DNA from: Dipteris shenzhenensis
Taxonomy: Eukaryota; Polypodiophyta; Polypodiopsida; Gleicheniales
Length of the DNA: 64,000 bases
Direction: 5' to 3' (one strand)
Assembly (NCBI GenBank): GCA_047967505.1
Contig: CM106541.1
Below, piece by piece: positions 46,053 to 59,180 of the stretch. Within the stretch, counting starts at the first letter, position 1, and each line of letters starts with the position of its first letter. Under the pieces are notes generated by a model. It made no database searches. It had not been told where the DNA came from and saw only the letters and a program-made list of their open reading frames with translations. The position numbers and the translations under genes are program-made.

Positions 46053-46562
46053 AATTAGTGCTGGAATTAGTGCTAGCTACTCTTTTTTGTACTTGAAGCC
46101 ATTGGCTTGGCTTTGTGCCTCTCTTCTACACACACTCCTCTTATTTTTTGTACTTGAAGCCATAGGTGGCTTGGCTTTGTGCTATATGTACATACAAACA
46201 CTTTTTGGGCTATGAATTAATATACACTCCTTTTATTTTTTTGGCATTAAATTTCCTTGTGCAATGTTCTATCAATGAATGCCTTGTGAACTAAATGTTT
46301 TGGAGTTGTAATGTTTTATTCAGAATTGTAATTATCATCAGCTATAGACGTGCATGGAATCCTGCTAATTAAAATGCCAACCGTGCTAATTAAAATGCGG
46401 TTGGATGTAAGAATTGAATTGCACACTGTGGAAATGGGGTTCTTGCAATCACACAGCATACACATCATTCTGTTCACCCATAAAAAATTCTAAATTTTTT
46501 TTTAAAAAAAATATCGAGAGCATCTGTTAGCGCAATTTTCTCTTTTTTTTCAAATTTCTACA

Positions 46563-46710
46563 GAGCATCTATAGGTGCATCTGTTTGGTATATAGAGATG
46601 TCTATGGATGCGGGTCTATAGATGCGCAAATAGACGCACCGGTAAGTTTCTTTTTAAATCAAGGAAATGCGTTTGTGTGAGCGTCTATGGATTCACGTCT
46701 ATAGATTCAT
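46563..46710. repeat. GTCTATAGACGC-type motif cluster, unit 3
   Basis: Matches the unit 2 version, including the GTCTATGGATGCGG variant. Confidence 0.5.
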
Positions 46711-47117
46711 TGTATTGTTGTGCATGTGCGAGCGAAAGAGGAGAGAAACCTAAATTTTAGTGTTTATGTGTGTATGTCTCCTTAGTTGGACTGTTTATGT
46801 GTGTATGTGTGCATGCCTACATGCATGCATGTGTATCTGTGTGTGGGATGGCAATAGTCCCGAGAGATAATTTGTTTGTGTATGACAGAGAGAGTCTCTA
46901 ACAAGGATGTGTGCATGTATGTGTGTCCATTTGCACATGAGAAAGATAAATTGGGGGATGGACCTCCTATGTTTTTAAGTATCTTTGTGTATACATATGC
47001 ATGTGAGGAAAACACTAAAGCAAGAGAGAGCACTATGGGTGTGCGATAAAGAGGGAAATATTATGCGCACTAAGACAAAGAGAGGGTGTGTGTAATAGAG
47101 GGAGAAGGAGAGAGATC

Positions 47118-47202
47118 AGAGAGAGAGAGAGAGAGAGAGAGTATAGGTGATAATTGTGAAAGGTGCTCAAGATAAAATATTCATGCATATGGATGTCTAT
47201 CA

Positions 47203-47251
<49 letters not shown>
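47118..47251. repeat. Two GA microsatellites, unit 3
   Basis: The second run is 46 bp (47206-47251). It is followed by GAGAGTGGGG as in unit 2, where unit 1 has GAGAGGGG. Confidence 0.9.
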
Positions 47252-47255
<4 letters not shown>

Positions 47256-47278
47256 GGGGGAGAGTGGGGTATTTTCTA

Positions 47279-47461
47279 TGTGAATGCTTTGCCGCTGGAT
47301 CAACATCGCATGACTACTCATCTAGCTAAATCGTTGATTAAATTGAACATAAAGCCAAGCCAAGTAGTGCCTATGGTGGAGAGGGTCTTGAGACTTGAAA
47401 TTAAAGATATTTTAAGGTTGCATTTGAACAGAACGGGTCTCTCGCCCATCGTAGGTGGGTG
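47279..47461 (+). CDS. Hypothetical 60-codon ORF, unit 3
   Basis: Identical to the other two copies over the 60 codons. Confidence 0.2.
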
Positions 47462-47998
47462 ATACTACTTGTACCTATAATAGAGTGAAATAATGTATAT
47501 ATAATACAATATATATAAATTAAGCTAGAAGTTATGTATGTGCTCAAATTTTAAAAATAAGAGCATTAAACAAGATTAATCATAAAGTGCCAAGTTGGCT
47601 GAGCTGCAAGTTTACAACGTTTTCCTTGTGAACTGTTTTCGTGAAATATGAGAATTGCCTTTAAGCATGTAAAGTGGTTCTTTATTTGAATTTTTAACTT
47701 TGACAATTGGAGTCTTTTGAACTTACCCATTATTGAAACTTAATGGTTTTTAACCTCCATTTGTGGATTTTAGAGATAAGCGATTTGTCTATTCTTGTAG
47801 AAAATCGTTTTCTGTAAACAAGCATGTGAAATTTTTTGAATCTTTAAGTCCGTTGTGAAATGCTCGAGGGAGGCTATTAGCGGGAAAACAGGCCGCAAGC
47901 CTTCTATTTTTGCCAACCCCAGGGTATTTTACGGACCCGTATAGACTCCTTCTCACCGTCGACGGGTACCAGGGATGTGGCGTGCATGTTGATCGATG

Positions 47999-48181
47999 CC
48001 AATAAACTTTAACATTGGATAGTGACGTACAAACTTCTGTGAGTCAAAAATCGGACGGCTGGGATTTTGGCGTTCATTTTAGGACACAAAGTCGTCGAGG
48101 CCTCTAACTGCAATGGAAGCTGCCTTGCTACACTCATACTCGCTGGCAGATGATAAATTGCGACGGACAGCGCCTATAAAA
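47999..48181 (+). promoter_or_regulatory. Core promoter of small secreted-protein gene, unit 3
   Basis: TATAAAA at 48175-48181, CCAAT and TGACGTAC conserved. The nearest upstream difference from the other copies is a G-to-C at about 47738. Confidence 0.6.
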
Positions 48182-48279
48182 GCCACCAGCGCTCACATCC
48201 TTACCACCACCGCACCCTTCACTCATCCCCGCTCTCCGATTGTATCGTTAGGTCTCTCGTCCGGCTTACTTAGCAGGTC

Positions 48280-48597
48280 ATGGAAAAGTCTGGCAATACA
48301 GCCGCTTTATTCGCCTTCTTCGTGATGGCACTCATTCTGGGCTCCGAAGCCACTTCCAGTATCACGAACAAATCGAGCCATGACATCGTCGTTGTTTCCG
48401 CGACAGCTACTGTATCTGTGGTAGTGGGCGCTACAGTGGACCTGACGGTCGGCCTGGACGACTTGTATATCGAGAACCCCTACACTGGCGGGAAGAAAGG
48501 TCCGATTACATTGCTGGATCTGTCTCTATATGTGGTCGTGGATGATCCCATCACAGGATACGTGGACCTTTGCCTTGTCGTCCTCGCTGACATATAG
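48280..48597 (+). CDS. Small secreted beta-rich protein, copy 3
   Basis: Coding sequence identical to copies 1 and 2 although unit 3 differs from them by about 1-2 percent in much of the flanking DNA. Only two substitutions are seen in about 1.65 kb around it (near 47738 and 48812), both outside the ORF. Confidence 0.75.
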   Translation: MEKSGNTAALFAFFVMALILGSEATSSITNKSSHDIVVVSATATVSVVVGATVDLTVGLDDLYIENPYTGGKKGPITLLDLSLYVVVDDPITGYVDLCLVVLADI

Positions 48598-49024
48598 CGC
48601 TAAGCGGACTATAAGGTCTGAAGTCATAGTTCTTATGTAGCCAGTTATGGTGTATCTGTGAGCGAGTGTGCCTCAGATCTTATGCTTCAGTTAAGAATAA
48701 CACGGAAAACAGACCCAGCTGTTTGGACGTACGTGATTCAATCGCCTATTTTCGTCCAATCCTATTAGCGAGTTTCACAGTCTTAGTTACACTCACAGGG
48801 GTTTCTCTATAACTTTTAGAGTACTATGGTTGGGAGTTTCATTACCCTTAATCTCAAGGTTTCGCATTATGGAACGACTAGAGACTCGTGCATTGATGAC
48901 CTCATCCAAGTTGAATGATATTAAAACTCGTTTGTAGTGGAGCATTAAAACTCGTTTGTGAACCGTATAGTGGACGATTAAAGCTCCTTTGTGAATTTAT
49001 TCATGTAGTTTTTAAAAAACTTAA

Positions 49025-49282
49025 TTAAATTGTGAGTTGCAATTGCCATTTATCTAAATCATACTTGCAAATTTTTTCTTTTAATCCTTTTAGAAAAGCT
49101 TTTGCTTTCTCTTTTGCATCCAAAAGACCTTGCTTTACCAGTGAAAAATATACAGCATGTGTTAATGAACTTGCCTTATCTATTGGTTCAGTGCACTCTT
49201 CCATAAAGGTATACTCTCCAAAGTAATAACAAGTTATGAAAGCCCACCCTTTCAAAGAGTATTCATGGGCATAGATAAGCAA
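49025..49282 (-). CDS. Conserved minus-strand ORF, unit 3
   Basis: Three amino-acid changes from unit 1, including Glu for Gln at residue 28 and Glu for Gly in the Lys-rich segment. Changes are mostly replacements, which argues against strong constraint. Confidence 0.25.
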   Translation of the reverse strand: MLIYAHEYSLKGWAFITCYYFGEYTFMEECTEPIDKASSLTHAVYFSLVKQGLLDAKEKAKAFLKGLKEKICKYDLDKWQLQLTI

Positions 49283-49676
49283 AGTAAATAAAAGTTAATG
49301 TTAGGAAAAGACACTATTGCAACTCAATAAATTGAAGATGATTATTTTGTCTAGCTTTGTACTTTCTTGTTTTACAATCATAGAATTTGGAGTCGAACTT
49401 TTAAAATGACAATTCAAATTTGAATTACAATCATTGCAGTGATCACAAGCGGCTAGATGCTAGTTAGACTACATAAGCATTTATAGACTCAACATAAAAT
49501 TCAAATATAATTATTATATTTTTTTAAATAACTAGGTTGCAGTAGGCAGCCTTTAGACTAGAGTAGAATATAAGACTTCAAACAAAAAGCACCAAGACTA
49601 GAAACAAAATAGATGTTAACATAATCATAAAAAAACATAGTGTTGCGAGATATTTATTGTCATTTAATTTGCTTGT

Positions 49677-50190
49677 TGAGTAGCACAATGGTTTGAGAGA
49701 TGGTCACAAATTAAACTCACTTATCATCACCTACCTTATTCGTCCTTGGCATTTATTCATTCATTCATCGCCTACCAATATCTCACAGTCCTTGGCATAT
49801 ATTCATTCATTCATTCATTGCTTGCTCTCTATATTGGAGCTCGTAATCACGAACTTGAAGTGGAACTTGAATCCTACCATTAAATGAAATTTTATCAAAA
49901 GAAAAAACAAAAGAATGAGTAAAAATACGGATATGAGACACGATGCCTTGAGAGATGGTCACAAATTAAACCCCCCTATCATCGTCTATCTCGTTTGTCC
50001 TTGGCATATATTTATTCATTGATCACTACCAATATCTCATAGTCCTTGGCATATATTCATTCATTCATTCATTGCTTGCTCTCTATATTTCATAGCACCA
50101 TTTTTATCATGGAGCACGTAATTACTAACTTGAAGTGGAACTCGAATCCTGCCATTCAATGAATTTTTGCCAAAAGAAAAAACAAAAGAC
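49677..50190 (+). mobile_element. Two tandem SINE-like repeats, unit 3
   Basis: The first copy here reads CTCTCTATATTGGAGC, closer to the second copy (CTCTCTATATTTCATAGC) than in units 1 and 2, which have lost those bases. Confidence 0.5.
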
Positions 50191-50698
50191 TGAGTATAAA
50201 TATGGATATGAGACAAAGCATAAGGTCCATCAGGACCTTATCCTCCTTATAAATGTCAGGGGTGGTGCTTTATTATTGACTTGTTGATTTTCATAAGAGC
50301 ACATCTTTAATCCTTAGTTGAAACACCTATATGAACTACAACCATATGAATTGTCATCAATGGATTTTGCATCCAGCTTGGCTATCTCTATTGTTGCCAA
50401 TTTTCGAATTGCCCTTGCATCAAGAACATGCATCAAAAGAGAGGAATGTTGTAGGAAGTTAGATTGAAGTAGTTATATCTAGGGCAAGGGCACAATAATT
50501 ATATATTTTTATAATAATATAAAATATAACTATATAGCCACACATACTATGGGCAAGGAGGCAGTGCACTTCCTTCTCCAAAAAATTATAATATGAGAGA
50601 ATGACCATTTCCCTGTGCATCTAGATTGAGATCATCGATAATATTAGCATCGAGTATCATCACAATTAAATCTTATGAATGGATAAGAGACTAACATA

Positions 50699-50895
50699 TT
50701 ACTTGAACGTTAATAGTCGTATTTGTGCTCCAACTCAAGGTGGTAAGGTTTTCTTCTTGAGACATTTTCTCGATGGCATCCTCCTCTTTACGTGATGTAG
50801 CTTGATACATGATGCTTTGTTCTTCATGTCCCTTTAATACTTTATCTATAGATGCCATGTTCTGTGCTATGGTAATTTAATGCACTCAATATTTT
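50699..50895 (-). pseudogene. Coding fragment, truncated in unit 3
   Basis: About 31 bp are missing after GCTATGGTAA, which removes the segment holding the QVHE motif and breaks the frame. Confidence 0.4.
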
Positions 50896-51019
50896 CTTTA
50901 TAGCTTGTTTTAAGAGTCTTAAACCAATTTAATCCTTTCAATATTAGTAGTATCTGATTACATACAATCATTCTTATGTGGTACGTGTATAGAACTTAGA
51001 AAACTAAATAATTTTCTTT

Positions 51020-51301
51020 TTGGATCTTGTGCAAATTCTTTATGCATTAGCAGTTATGCCTTGTCAAATTTCTGATAAAAAAGATCCAATTGATGATGTA
51101 ATGATGTTGAAGATATATATACTAGCCATGCAAATTGTGTGCCTACCACTTGAACAGGATGATGGTGATGAATACTTGAGAGATGCTTGCCAAGAGGATG
51201 TTGCAGCACATAAAGAGGGTGCCAATGGGTGTGGTGATAGTGGAGAGGGTGCCACTGGAAGGGGACAGGATGATGACAAGGATGGGAGAACTGAGGACTA
51301 G
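51020..51301 (+). pseudogene. Acidic C-terminal coding fragment, unit 3
   Basis: The frame is open 28 codons further upstream here because one A is missing in the AAAAAAG run. The tail is otherwise the same. Confidence 0.35.
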
Positions 51302-52224
51302 TTAGCACATTCTACCCATCTCCCTCTTGATGACGAACAAATGGAGACAGTGCAAAACTATATATAGAGTCAATATTTTAACTCATATGATGTAATAGGA
51401 CAATTTTGTAATGAATATTTCTAAACAATACAATAAAATGGACATTATAGTGTAATACATACCTTTACAAAAGGGAATATTAGGGCTTGGCCAAATGCTA
51501 ATCTTCCTTCACGTGTAGAATATAGACTATGCAGCCAAATTGTGCTTATGTGGCAGTATGAAGGTGTCCCTTGGTGATGTGCTAGTGATGATGTTTCCAT
51601 TGATGTGACAGTATGATGTTCCTATTGGGTCACTATCATGATGTTGGGGAGGAGGCCGTTCCATTTTTAATCTGTTTGAAAAAAACAACCAAATATGGGC
51701 ATATAAAACACATTACAAATCATATAAGGGCACTCATTCAAGATCTATAAAATAATTAAAGGTACAAAAAATTGTCATTCACATTCACTTCTATTCAAAA
51801 AATTATATATATCGCACAAGCCAATATCTTTCAAAAAGGATATATATATCGCACAAACCAATATATTCCGAAAACACAATTATAGGAAACTTTATTGCAT
51901 CCACTCTCCCGTATTCCACAATCTCTGCCAATCACATCCCCTATCACCCTATCCACTTTATCCACCTCATCTTTTATATGTTTGATTCTTTGCTTTTCCC
52001 TTCTCCGCTTCATCCTCCCTCAATCTTTAAAGTCTCCCCTCCTCTCTTCTTTGTCTCACACCACTTCCCTACTATATCTCTCACCGTTCCCTTTTGGTCT
52101 ATTGCTCGTTTGGTTCTCATCGCTCTCTTGTCATTCCCTTCTTGCCATTCCCCTCCTTCCACTCTACTACTCCGTGTCACTCTGTCGTCGCTTCCTTCTC
52201 ATCGCTATCTCTCTACTACTACCA

Positions 52225-52590
52225 ATGGCCCCTAGCAAAGAATCTCTGATACCATACTTGGAAAACCTATACCATCAATATTACGATATAAAAGATGGAA
52301 AGGTAGACAAGCCATCACTCCCTAGGGTGCATTTGTGTCCCTCCAGACACACCACATGCAAGGATTACTCCAACCAAGACAAGACCGATTGTGAAATCCC
52401 ATAGCATTCTATTGAGTGTGTATCCTAGGCTACATCCCTGAGGAAGGCCACACCCCCAAGGAAGCTCCCCGGAGTAAGGAGCACAAGAAAAAAGAAGTGA
52501 AGAATAAGAAGAAGAAGAGAGATGACAAAGGAGAGGGTAGCACTCATCGAAGACCAAACAATGAGAAGACCAAAGTATTATAAAGTACTC
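52225..52590 (+). pseudogene. Broken MAPSK gene, unit 3 (least damaged)
   Basis: Here the codon after SLIP is TAC (Tyr), so the frame is open from the ATG to the TAG at 52402-52404, about 59 codons. The frameshift before the Lys-rich part remains, and two bases are missing in GCACTCATCG against GCACTCTATCG. Confidence 0.4.
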
Positions 52591-52744
52591 CAATTTGGAG
52601 AATGTAATTACAGTTTTCAGTATATGAGAGGGAGCCCTCTCTTGCATATTTGTTGTAACCCCTCTTGGATATTTGTTATGCTCTATGATGAGATTATGTT
52701 TCATCCCTCTCTTTGTTATTTCTTATGCTATATGTTTTTGAAAA

Positions 52745-53440
52745 GAGAGAAAAATTAGGGGAAAGAGAGAGGAGCAAAGAGGGGAAGAGAGGAAAAGAGA
52801 GAGAAAAGAGAGGAAAAGAGAGAAAAGAGGGAAAAAAGAGGAGAAAAGAGAGAAAAGAGGAAACAAGAGGAGAAAAGAGGGGAAATAAGAGAGAAAGAAA
52901 GGAAGATAGAAAAGAGAGGAAATAAAAGAGAGAGAGAGAGAGAGAGGGGAGAAAGGGGATGTGAAGAAATAAGAGAAAGGGAAAAGGAGAGGAGTGAATG
53001 AAAAGAGAGGATGGAAGAGAAAAAGAGAGGAGAGAAAGAGAGAAAAAAGAGGGAAAAAGAGAAGAGAGGAAATAAGAGATGAAATAAGAGAAGAGAGGAA
53101 ATAAGAGGAGAGAGGAGATAAGAGAAGAGAGGAGAAAAAAGAGGGAAAAAGAGGAGAGAGGAGATAAGAGGAAATAAGAGAAGAGAGGAAATAAGAGAAG
53201 AGAGGAAATAAGAGGAGAGAGGAGAAGCAAGGGGAGATAGAGGGAAAAGAGAGGGGGAAAGAGGAGAAAAGAGGGGAAATGAGGGAGGGAAAGAGAGGAA
53301 ATAAGTTCGCTAGAGGAAATAAGGGGAGGGCGGAAATAAGACAAGAGAGGGAAAGTGAGGAGAGAAGAGAGAAAATAAGAGGGAGGAAGAAGAGAGAAGA
53401 GATGAAATAAAAGAGGGAAAATAGGAGAGAAAGAGTGCTG
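52745..53440. repeat. Purine tract, expanded in unit 3
   Basis: Roughly 125 bp longer. The extra part (about 53101-53225) is further GAGGAAATAAGAGAAGA repeats. Confidence 0.9.
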
Positions 53441-53549
53441 CCTTTATGCCAACATGGACTTAGGTAGTACAGAATGTGTGTATAGAAGAGTAGCGACAAA
53501 GCTCCGCTTTTACTTGCATAAGGCTAGGAATAATCTCTCTTAGGAATCC

Positions 53550-53807
53550 TCAACATGCAAGTTCTACTTGCAAATCCTACATGCATGATCTACATGCAAG
53601 TCCTACATCATGCCATTCCTACATGCATGTTCTACATGCAAGTCCTACATGCATGTTCTACATATGAGTTCTACATGCAACTCCTACATGCAACATGCAA
53701 TGTGCGAGTTCTACATGCAACTCCTACATGCAACATGCAACTCCTACATGCAACTTGCAACTCCTACATGCAACTTCTATATGCAAGTTATACATGTAGA
53801 GAGAGAA
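53550..53807. repeat. TACATGCAA repeats, expanded in unit 3
   Basis: About 40 bp longer through extra CAACATGCAACTCCTA and CAACTTGCAACTCC units near 53730-53775. Confidence 0.75.
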
Positions 53808-53851
53808 TGTCTTACAATTCCTACATGGAGAGAGAGAATCTCCCCAACTTG

Positions 53852-54655
53852 TATAAATACCCCATAATGGAATCATGAAGCCCACACTCTTTGGGGCATT
53901 ATGTTGAGTTCTACTTTGGTATTCCACGCAATTTTCTCAAGTGTCCATACTTCCTTGCACTCCATGTCCAAAAGCATGTCCTAACCTTGCAACTCATCCT
54001 CCCCTCTCCTCCAACCTTGCAACCCATCTTCTCCCTCTCCTCCTCCTCCTCCTCCCTTCTCCTCCTCCCTCCTCCTCCACCCTTCTCCTCCTCCCTCCTC
54101 CTCCTTCTCCTCCTCTTCCCTCCTCCTCTCCTCCCTCCTCCTCCTCCTCCTCCTCCCTCCTCCTCCTATGCTCTTATACCTTCTTCCTCTCCCACTCCTA
54201 TGCTTCCCCTAAACCCTTAGTTCCTCAACTCTTAACCTCCATGATCTACGAGGAAGACGAGTTCTCCACCATGTACTCTACCTTGAACCTTGAATCCTCC
54301 TTCTAACACTTGGATCTCTTCTAAACTCTAGAACCTCTCTCTGCACCTTTGAACCTCCTTCTAAATGTTGAACCTCCCCCTAACCCTTAAACTCCTTCTA
54401 AACTCTTCAACCCCCAATGAAGGCGAAAGACTTCACTACCCCAACCATGATCATACACATTCCTTCCACACATGCACTATGTTTTCTTAGCACACTTAAG
54501 CCTATGTCTCTCACCAGAATACAACTGGAGGTCCTAAGCTACACTTATACTACAAAAGACAACACCAATATATCTATAGGTGACAAAAAGCCTTGGAACC
54601 CTACAGACTGAGAATACCATGCTCTTCCTAAAGAAGTCGTGGGAAAGATCCATCT
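53852..54655 (+). mobile_element. 3' part of Ty3/gypsy LTR, unit 3
   Basis: TATAAAT at 53852-53858. The CCT tract (about 54000-54165) is shorter and contains CCTCCACCC. Confidence 0.55.
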
Positions 54656-54658
54656 ATT

Positions 54659-54675
54659 TGGCACCGTTGCCGGGG
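54659..54675 (+). other. Primer-binding site, unit 3
   Basis: TGGCACCGTTGCCGGGG: a single mismatch to the tRNA-Asp complement, a G-to-A in a CG step. It is the best preserved copy. Confidence 0.85.
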
Positions 54676-55206
54676 AGACTAATGTCTCAAGTAACGATTA
54701 AACATACACAAGTATGTGTAAAACATGAACTACTATGAATTTTCATGAGCATAACACTCGAGGGTAAGGAGAGTAAAATTTTTTTCCAACTCTAGCCAAA
54801 CATATCAACCCCAAGCATCAACCTTAGGGTAGTACCTTAAGAGATTTTCTTTCTTTCCTAAAAAGAAGCCACTTCATAAACAAATCAGGCTAGGTAATGA
54901 ACATGAAGGTGTAGATTTTGCAATTTTGATCATTTCACATTTTTATAGAAGAGCGATCCGGGCTAACCATGAAAAGTTATGGCTCAGGAAGAGTTAGGGT
55001 TTAACCCTAAACCTACACCCATTCCTATAAAAACCCACTCCCTCCCCTCATTCTTCTTCTTTCACATTTAGCCTCCATACTCTTCCCCATTCGGATCCCT
55101 ATGCAAGACACTCCTCCCTCTCCATCGACCAGCACCCTACTCCCATCCTCACATGGTGAGTTATTTTGAGCCCTTCTCGCAGTGATAACCTAGCCATCCA
55201 CCCACC

Positions 55207-55465
55207 CTCGGGGGGTGCACTACTTAGAAACCCTATGTATCACGTGCATTCAAGCGGTATTTTAAAAACCCCTCAACTAAAAATTTTCCCCCAATAAAAA
55301 CACCACTCTTTACTTATGAACTAGGTGATTCTTTTCTAATCAGTGAATTAAAACATCCCTCCTGTTATTGGAAACCTATTAAAAATTTCCAAAAAGTTAA
55401 ATTAAAATAGCCCTCCTTTTGAATGCACGTGGTATACTAAAATTTTATGGGGTGAATTCCCCAAG
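55207..55465. mobile_element. hAT-like MITE in leader, unit 3
   Basis: Same site, 259 bp, with intact CACCCACC duplications. Confidence 0.75.
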
Positions 55466-55582
55466 CACCCACCGTCCATTCGCAACAATCAACAATCCTA
55501 TTACATTGAGAAAGACTTGGAGAGCGTTAAGGTGACCATCTTTTCCTCCCTTTGGATTTCTGTCAAAGTTTTCTATCCGTCA

Positions 55583-55945
55583 AGTTTCCTCCACCGCCCT
55601 CCCCTCCACCCTCCTCCCCCCCTCTCCACCACGACCTCCCCCTTCCCTCCCCTCCCTCCACCACCCCCCCCCCCTTCCCCCCCCCTCCACCCCACCCCCC
55701 CCTCTTCACCCTCCCCTCCACCACCCCTCCTGCACCCCCTCCACTCCCCCCATCCCCCCCTTCACCCCCTCCACCACCCCCCCTTTACCCCCTCTACTAC
55801 CCCTCTTGCACCCCCTCCACCACTCTCGCCCACCCCCCCCCCCCCCTTTTTCCATCCCCCTCCCTCTCCATTTCTGCCCCCCCTCCCCTCCCCTCTCTCT
55901 CTCTCTCCCCCCCTCCCCCCCCCTCTTTCTCTCTCTTCTCCCCCT
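55583..55945. repeat. C-rich tract, unit 3
   Basis: As unit 1, with run-length differences and several C-to-T changes. Confidence 0.9.
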
Positions 55946-56490
55946 AATCCACTAACCTAAGTTAAATCTAACGTAACCTAGGTTAGTACTAACCTAACTA
56001 TGGTTAGTTTAAGGTTAAGTGAGGTTTTTGTTTTTAATTTATAAATTTAAAGGGGGGGCAGTGCTGGGCTAAAGTAGGAGGGGATTGTGAGGCAAGGGGT
56101 AGTGGGAATCGAGTGGTGGATGGGAGAGTTGGAGGGGGTGGGGGGAAGAGGGAGGAGTAGGGGGGGTGGAGGAGTATGCCTGGGAGACAGAGGCGGTATT
56201 GGGATGGTATTGGAGGAGTATGCCTCGCCTCCTCCATCGCCCAGGCATACTCCTCCACCCGCCCTACTCCTCCCTCTTCCCCCTACCCCCTCCACCCCTC
56301 CCATCCCCCCCAACCTCTCGACTCCCACTGCCCCTAGCCTCACAGTCCCCTCCTGCTACCATCGCTTAGTGCCGCCGACCCCCCCTCCTTATTTTTTTAA
56401 ATAAAAACCCTCACTTAACATTAAACTAACCATAGTTAGGTTAGTAATAACCTAGGTTAGGCTAGATTTAACTTAGGTTAGTGGATTAGG
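55943..56490. mobile_element. Large palindrome, unit 3
   Basis: 548 bp, same ends as unit 2. A few substitutions, for example CTAAAGTAGG for CTACAACAGG, slightly lower the arm match. Confidence 0.85.
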
Positions 56491-58973
56491 TTAGTGGACT
56501 AGGTTGGTTAGCTTAACTTTTGATTAGTTAGGTTAGTTAGAGCCAATTAGGTTTAATTAACTAAATAGTTAGACTAAATGCCTAGGTTAGGTTAATTACT
56601 AGTAGTTTAGTTAGTATTAACCCACGTCAGTGAGTGTTTACCACAATTAGGTTAGGTTACTGTCCAGTTGTAGTAACTAAATAGTTAGGATAATAGCCTA
56701 GGTAGACTAATTGGAATTACCCTAGTTCAGTTCCCCCAGTTAGAGTTTAAAGGACCATTCACACCATACTTAAGGCCGAGGATCCCCCCCCACACACACA
56801 AAAAGGCCCCATTGTACCCCGATTTTAACACATCATGACTCGTTTGTTTGGTAGCCAAAAGGGACCCCATTTGAATCATGGTTTCACACATAGAAACACC
56901 ACACTACGGGGCATTTTTCCATCCCATTACATGCCATTTTGGAATCCCTAGCACTCATTAATTTGCACCCCCATGTGGGCCGCTTTTCACTCTAATTTGC
57001 TTGTATATTTCCATCGTGACCTCCGACTGACAATCCATCTACACTGGCACATTTCCCTACACATGTGGGACAATCCTAGGCACATTATTAACACAAAGTT
57101 CCCTACAACATTAGCACATCTCTAACCCTCGTAACACAATTATATCGACACCCGCACTTACAATAGAGACACCCGTTGCACCTGCATGCAGCTATGCTCC
57201 GGCCAACACCTCCGACACCAATGCTCACCAAATTCACATACACCTCCATTGGGGCCAACGTCTCTGAAAATACTCTACCCTGATTCCCCCTCTTGAAATT
57301 CAAGAAATCCCTTTGACTCCTCCACGACACAACATGGTCGGGTGCCATCCTGAGACGATGATGGGGAGGGATATTGACTTCGATGCGGAGGGTAACAATT
57401 TCTTTAATCGCAACAATTTTGGTAACAATAATAACAATCTAGGTAGGTGCCCCCTGGCCAAACTCAAACTTCCCAAATATAATGATTGGGGCGATCTAGC
57501 CTGATTCCTCAAGCATTTTGATGTCGCATGCCAAGGGGTGGGGATCAATCCAATGAAACCAAGGTCGCCTCGTTCCCCATGGACTTAACTAAGGAAGCAT
57601 CATAATGGTACCTAGACCTTCTAGTGGAAGAAAGATCCACATGGGACCTACTTCAAACTAAATTCAAGAGGGGCTTTCAAATGGAGAGACTACAAGATAG
57701 ATCCCGCTCTCCAACTAAGCAAGCTTGAACAAGGTCGCCGAGGATGTACGCACGTACCTGGGCAAGATGAAAAGATTAATTTCCAAATGTGACCCCTACC
57801 CTAATTCAAAGTAGCTCATAGCCTGGGTCATTGTAGGACTAGGAAAGAAAATCCACAAAGACATAAAAAAGATTAGCAGAGTTACGAAATGTTCAGTGCT
57901 GCTCATGCAGCAACGATTGACACTGAGGATGGCATGATCGACTCTGTTTCGTAATTTCAAGGGGTTAGTGTGGGATTTGAGGTGTACCAATGGGAGTGCT
58001 CCTTTTTGTGGGGCAATGCCATGTTGAGGTTGACAAAAGAATTTAAGGGTGGGGAGACCTCTAACCCAGAGTTTGGATCCATGGTCTTTACTCCTAGCCC
58101 TTGATACAATCTCTAATCCAAGGGATACATTCAAATTGGAGGTAGAGCACTCGCAGCCATTAGATCAAGGGGTAGATCTAAGGGATAGCATCAAAGGATA
58201 GGGGGAGAAAATATCAACCCTTGATCAAGACCAAGATCCAATGGATGAGATCAAAAGAGAAGACAAGTCAATATAAGCCCTTGATCAAGATGGAGATCCA
58301 AGGGAGGAGATGAGTGCAAAATGCGCTCCAATCTAGGCCATTGATTGGCAAGGGAATCAAGGGAGGAGGTTAGTTCAAAATGCGCTTGAATCTAGGACGT
58401 TCAAATAGGTGCTTGAATTCAGTTATTCATTTCAAATCTTGATCTCCACCATCCAAAAGCCACTTGCATCCTAGCCCTCCAAATAGGCGCTTCCGTCCTA
58501 GCCCTTGATCTTAGATTTAGATCAAGGGTCCACATTAAAAACGCCTTCTCCCTCTTAATTAGGCCTCCCCAAAGTCAAATTTTGCAGCTTGGAGCCCACC
58601 AAAGGCCATCTGCCATCCACCAAAGACATCCTAGGCCCTTGATCTATCCACCATCCACCTCCATTCAGAGGCCAAGGTTGCTCTTTTTCAAAATAAAGGT
58701 ATCCATGTCAGTTGATTCATTATTATGGGGCCCTTAGCCCATGAGTTACCATAGTAGGTTCACTTCCAATTAACTTAATCCATTCCTTATTACAAGGCCC
58801 TTTTGAGACACCAATTAATCTCCCCTAATGATCCAGTGCCCAAGATAAGCACTCTAAAAAGGGCAAATCCAAGTCCACTTCTAAAGCGTCTAATGAAGAT
58901 CGCCTAGAGGCCATGACCATGAAAGAAGAAATGATGTAGGCCATGGAACAAAAGCTTCTGAACATGTCATAGC

Positions 58974-59180
58974 CTCAGAGGGGTCACTATGTATAAACCC
59001 TCTATATCACGTGCGTTCAAGGCCTATATTTAAAATCCCTTATCTGTAAAATTTTTCATTAATAAAATGTACCCCTTTTCTATACAAATCTGTAAATTTT
59101 TTCCAAAACTATTTTAAATAGTCCCTTACTTATGTTGAACTCACGTGATAGGGTTACATATGATGAGTGACCCCCCCGAG
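58974..59180 (+). mobile_element. MITE insertion private to unit 3 (207 bp)
   Basis: Terminal inverted repeats CTCAGAGGGGTCAC (left) and CTCGGGGGGGTCAC (from the right) extend imperfectly for about 45 bp. The target GTCATAGC is duplicated on both sides (58966-58973 and 59181-59188). Units 1 and 2 have the empty site CATGTCATAGCCACC. It has no ORF. It belongs to the same family as the element at 13920. Confidence 0.9.
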
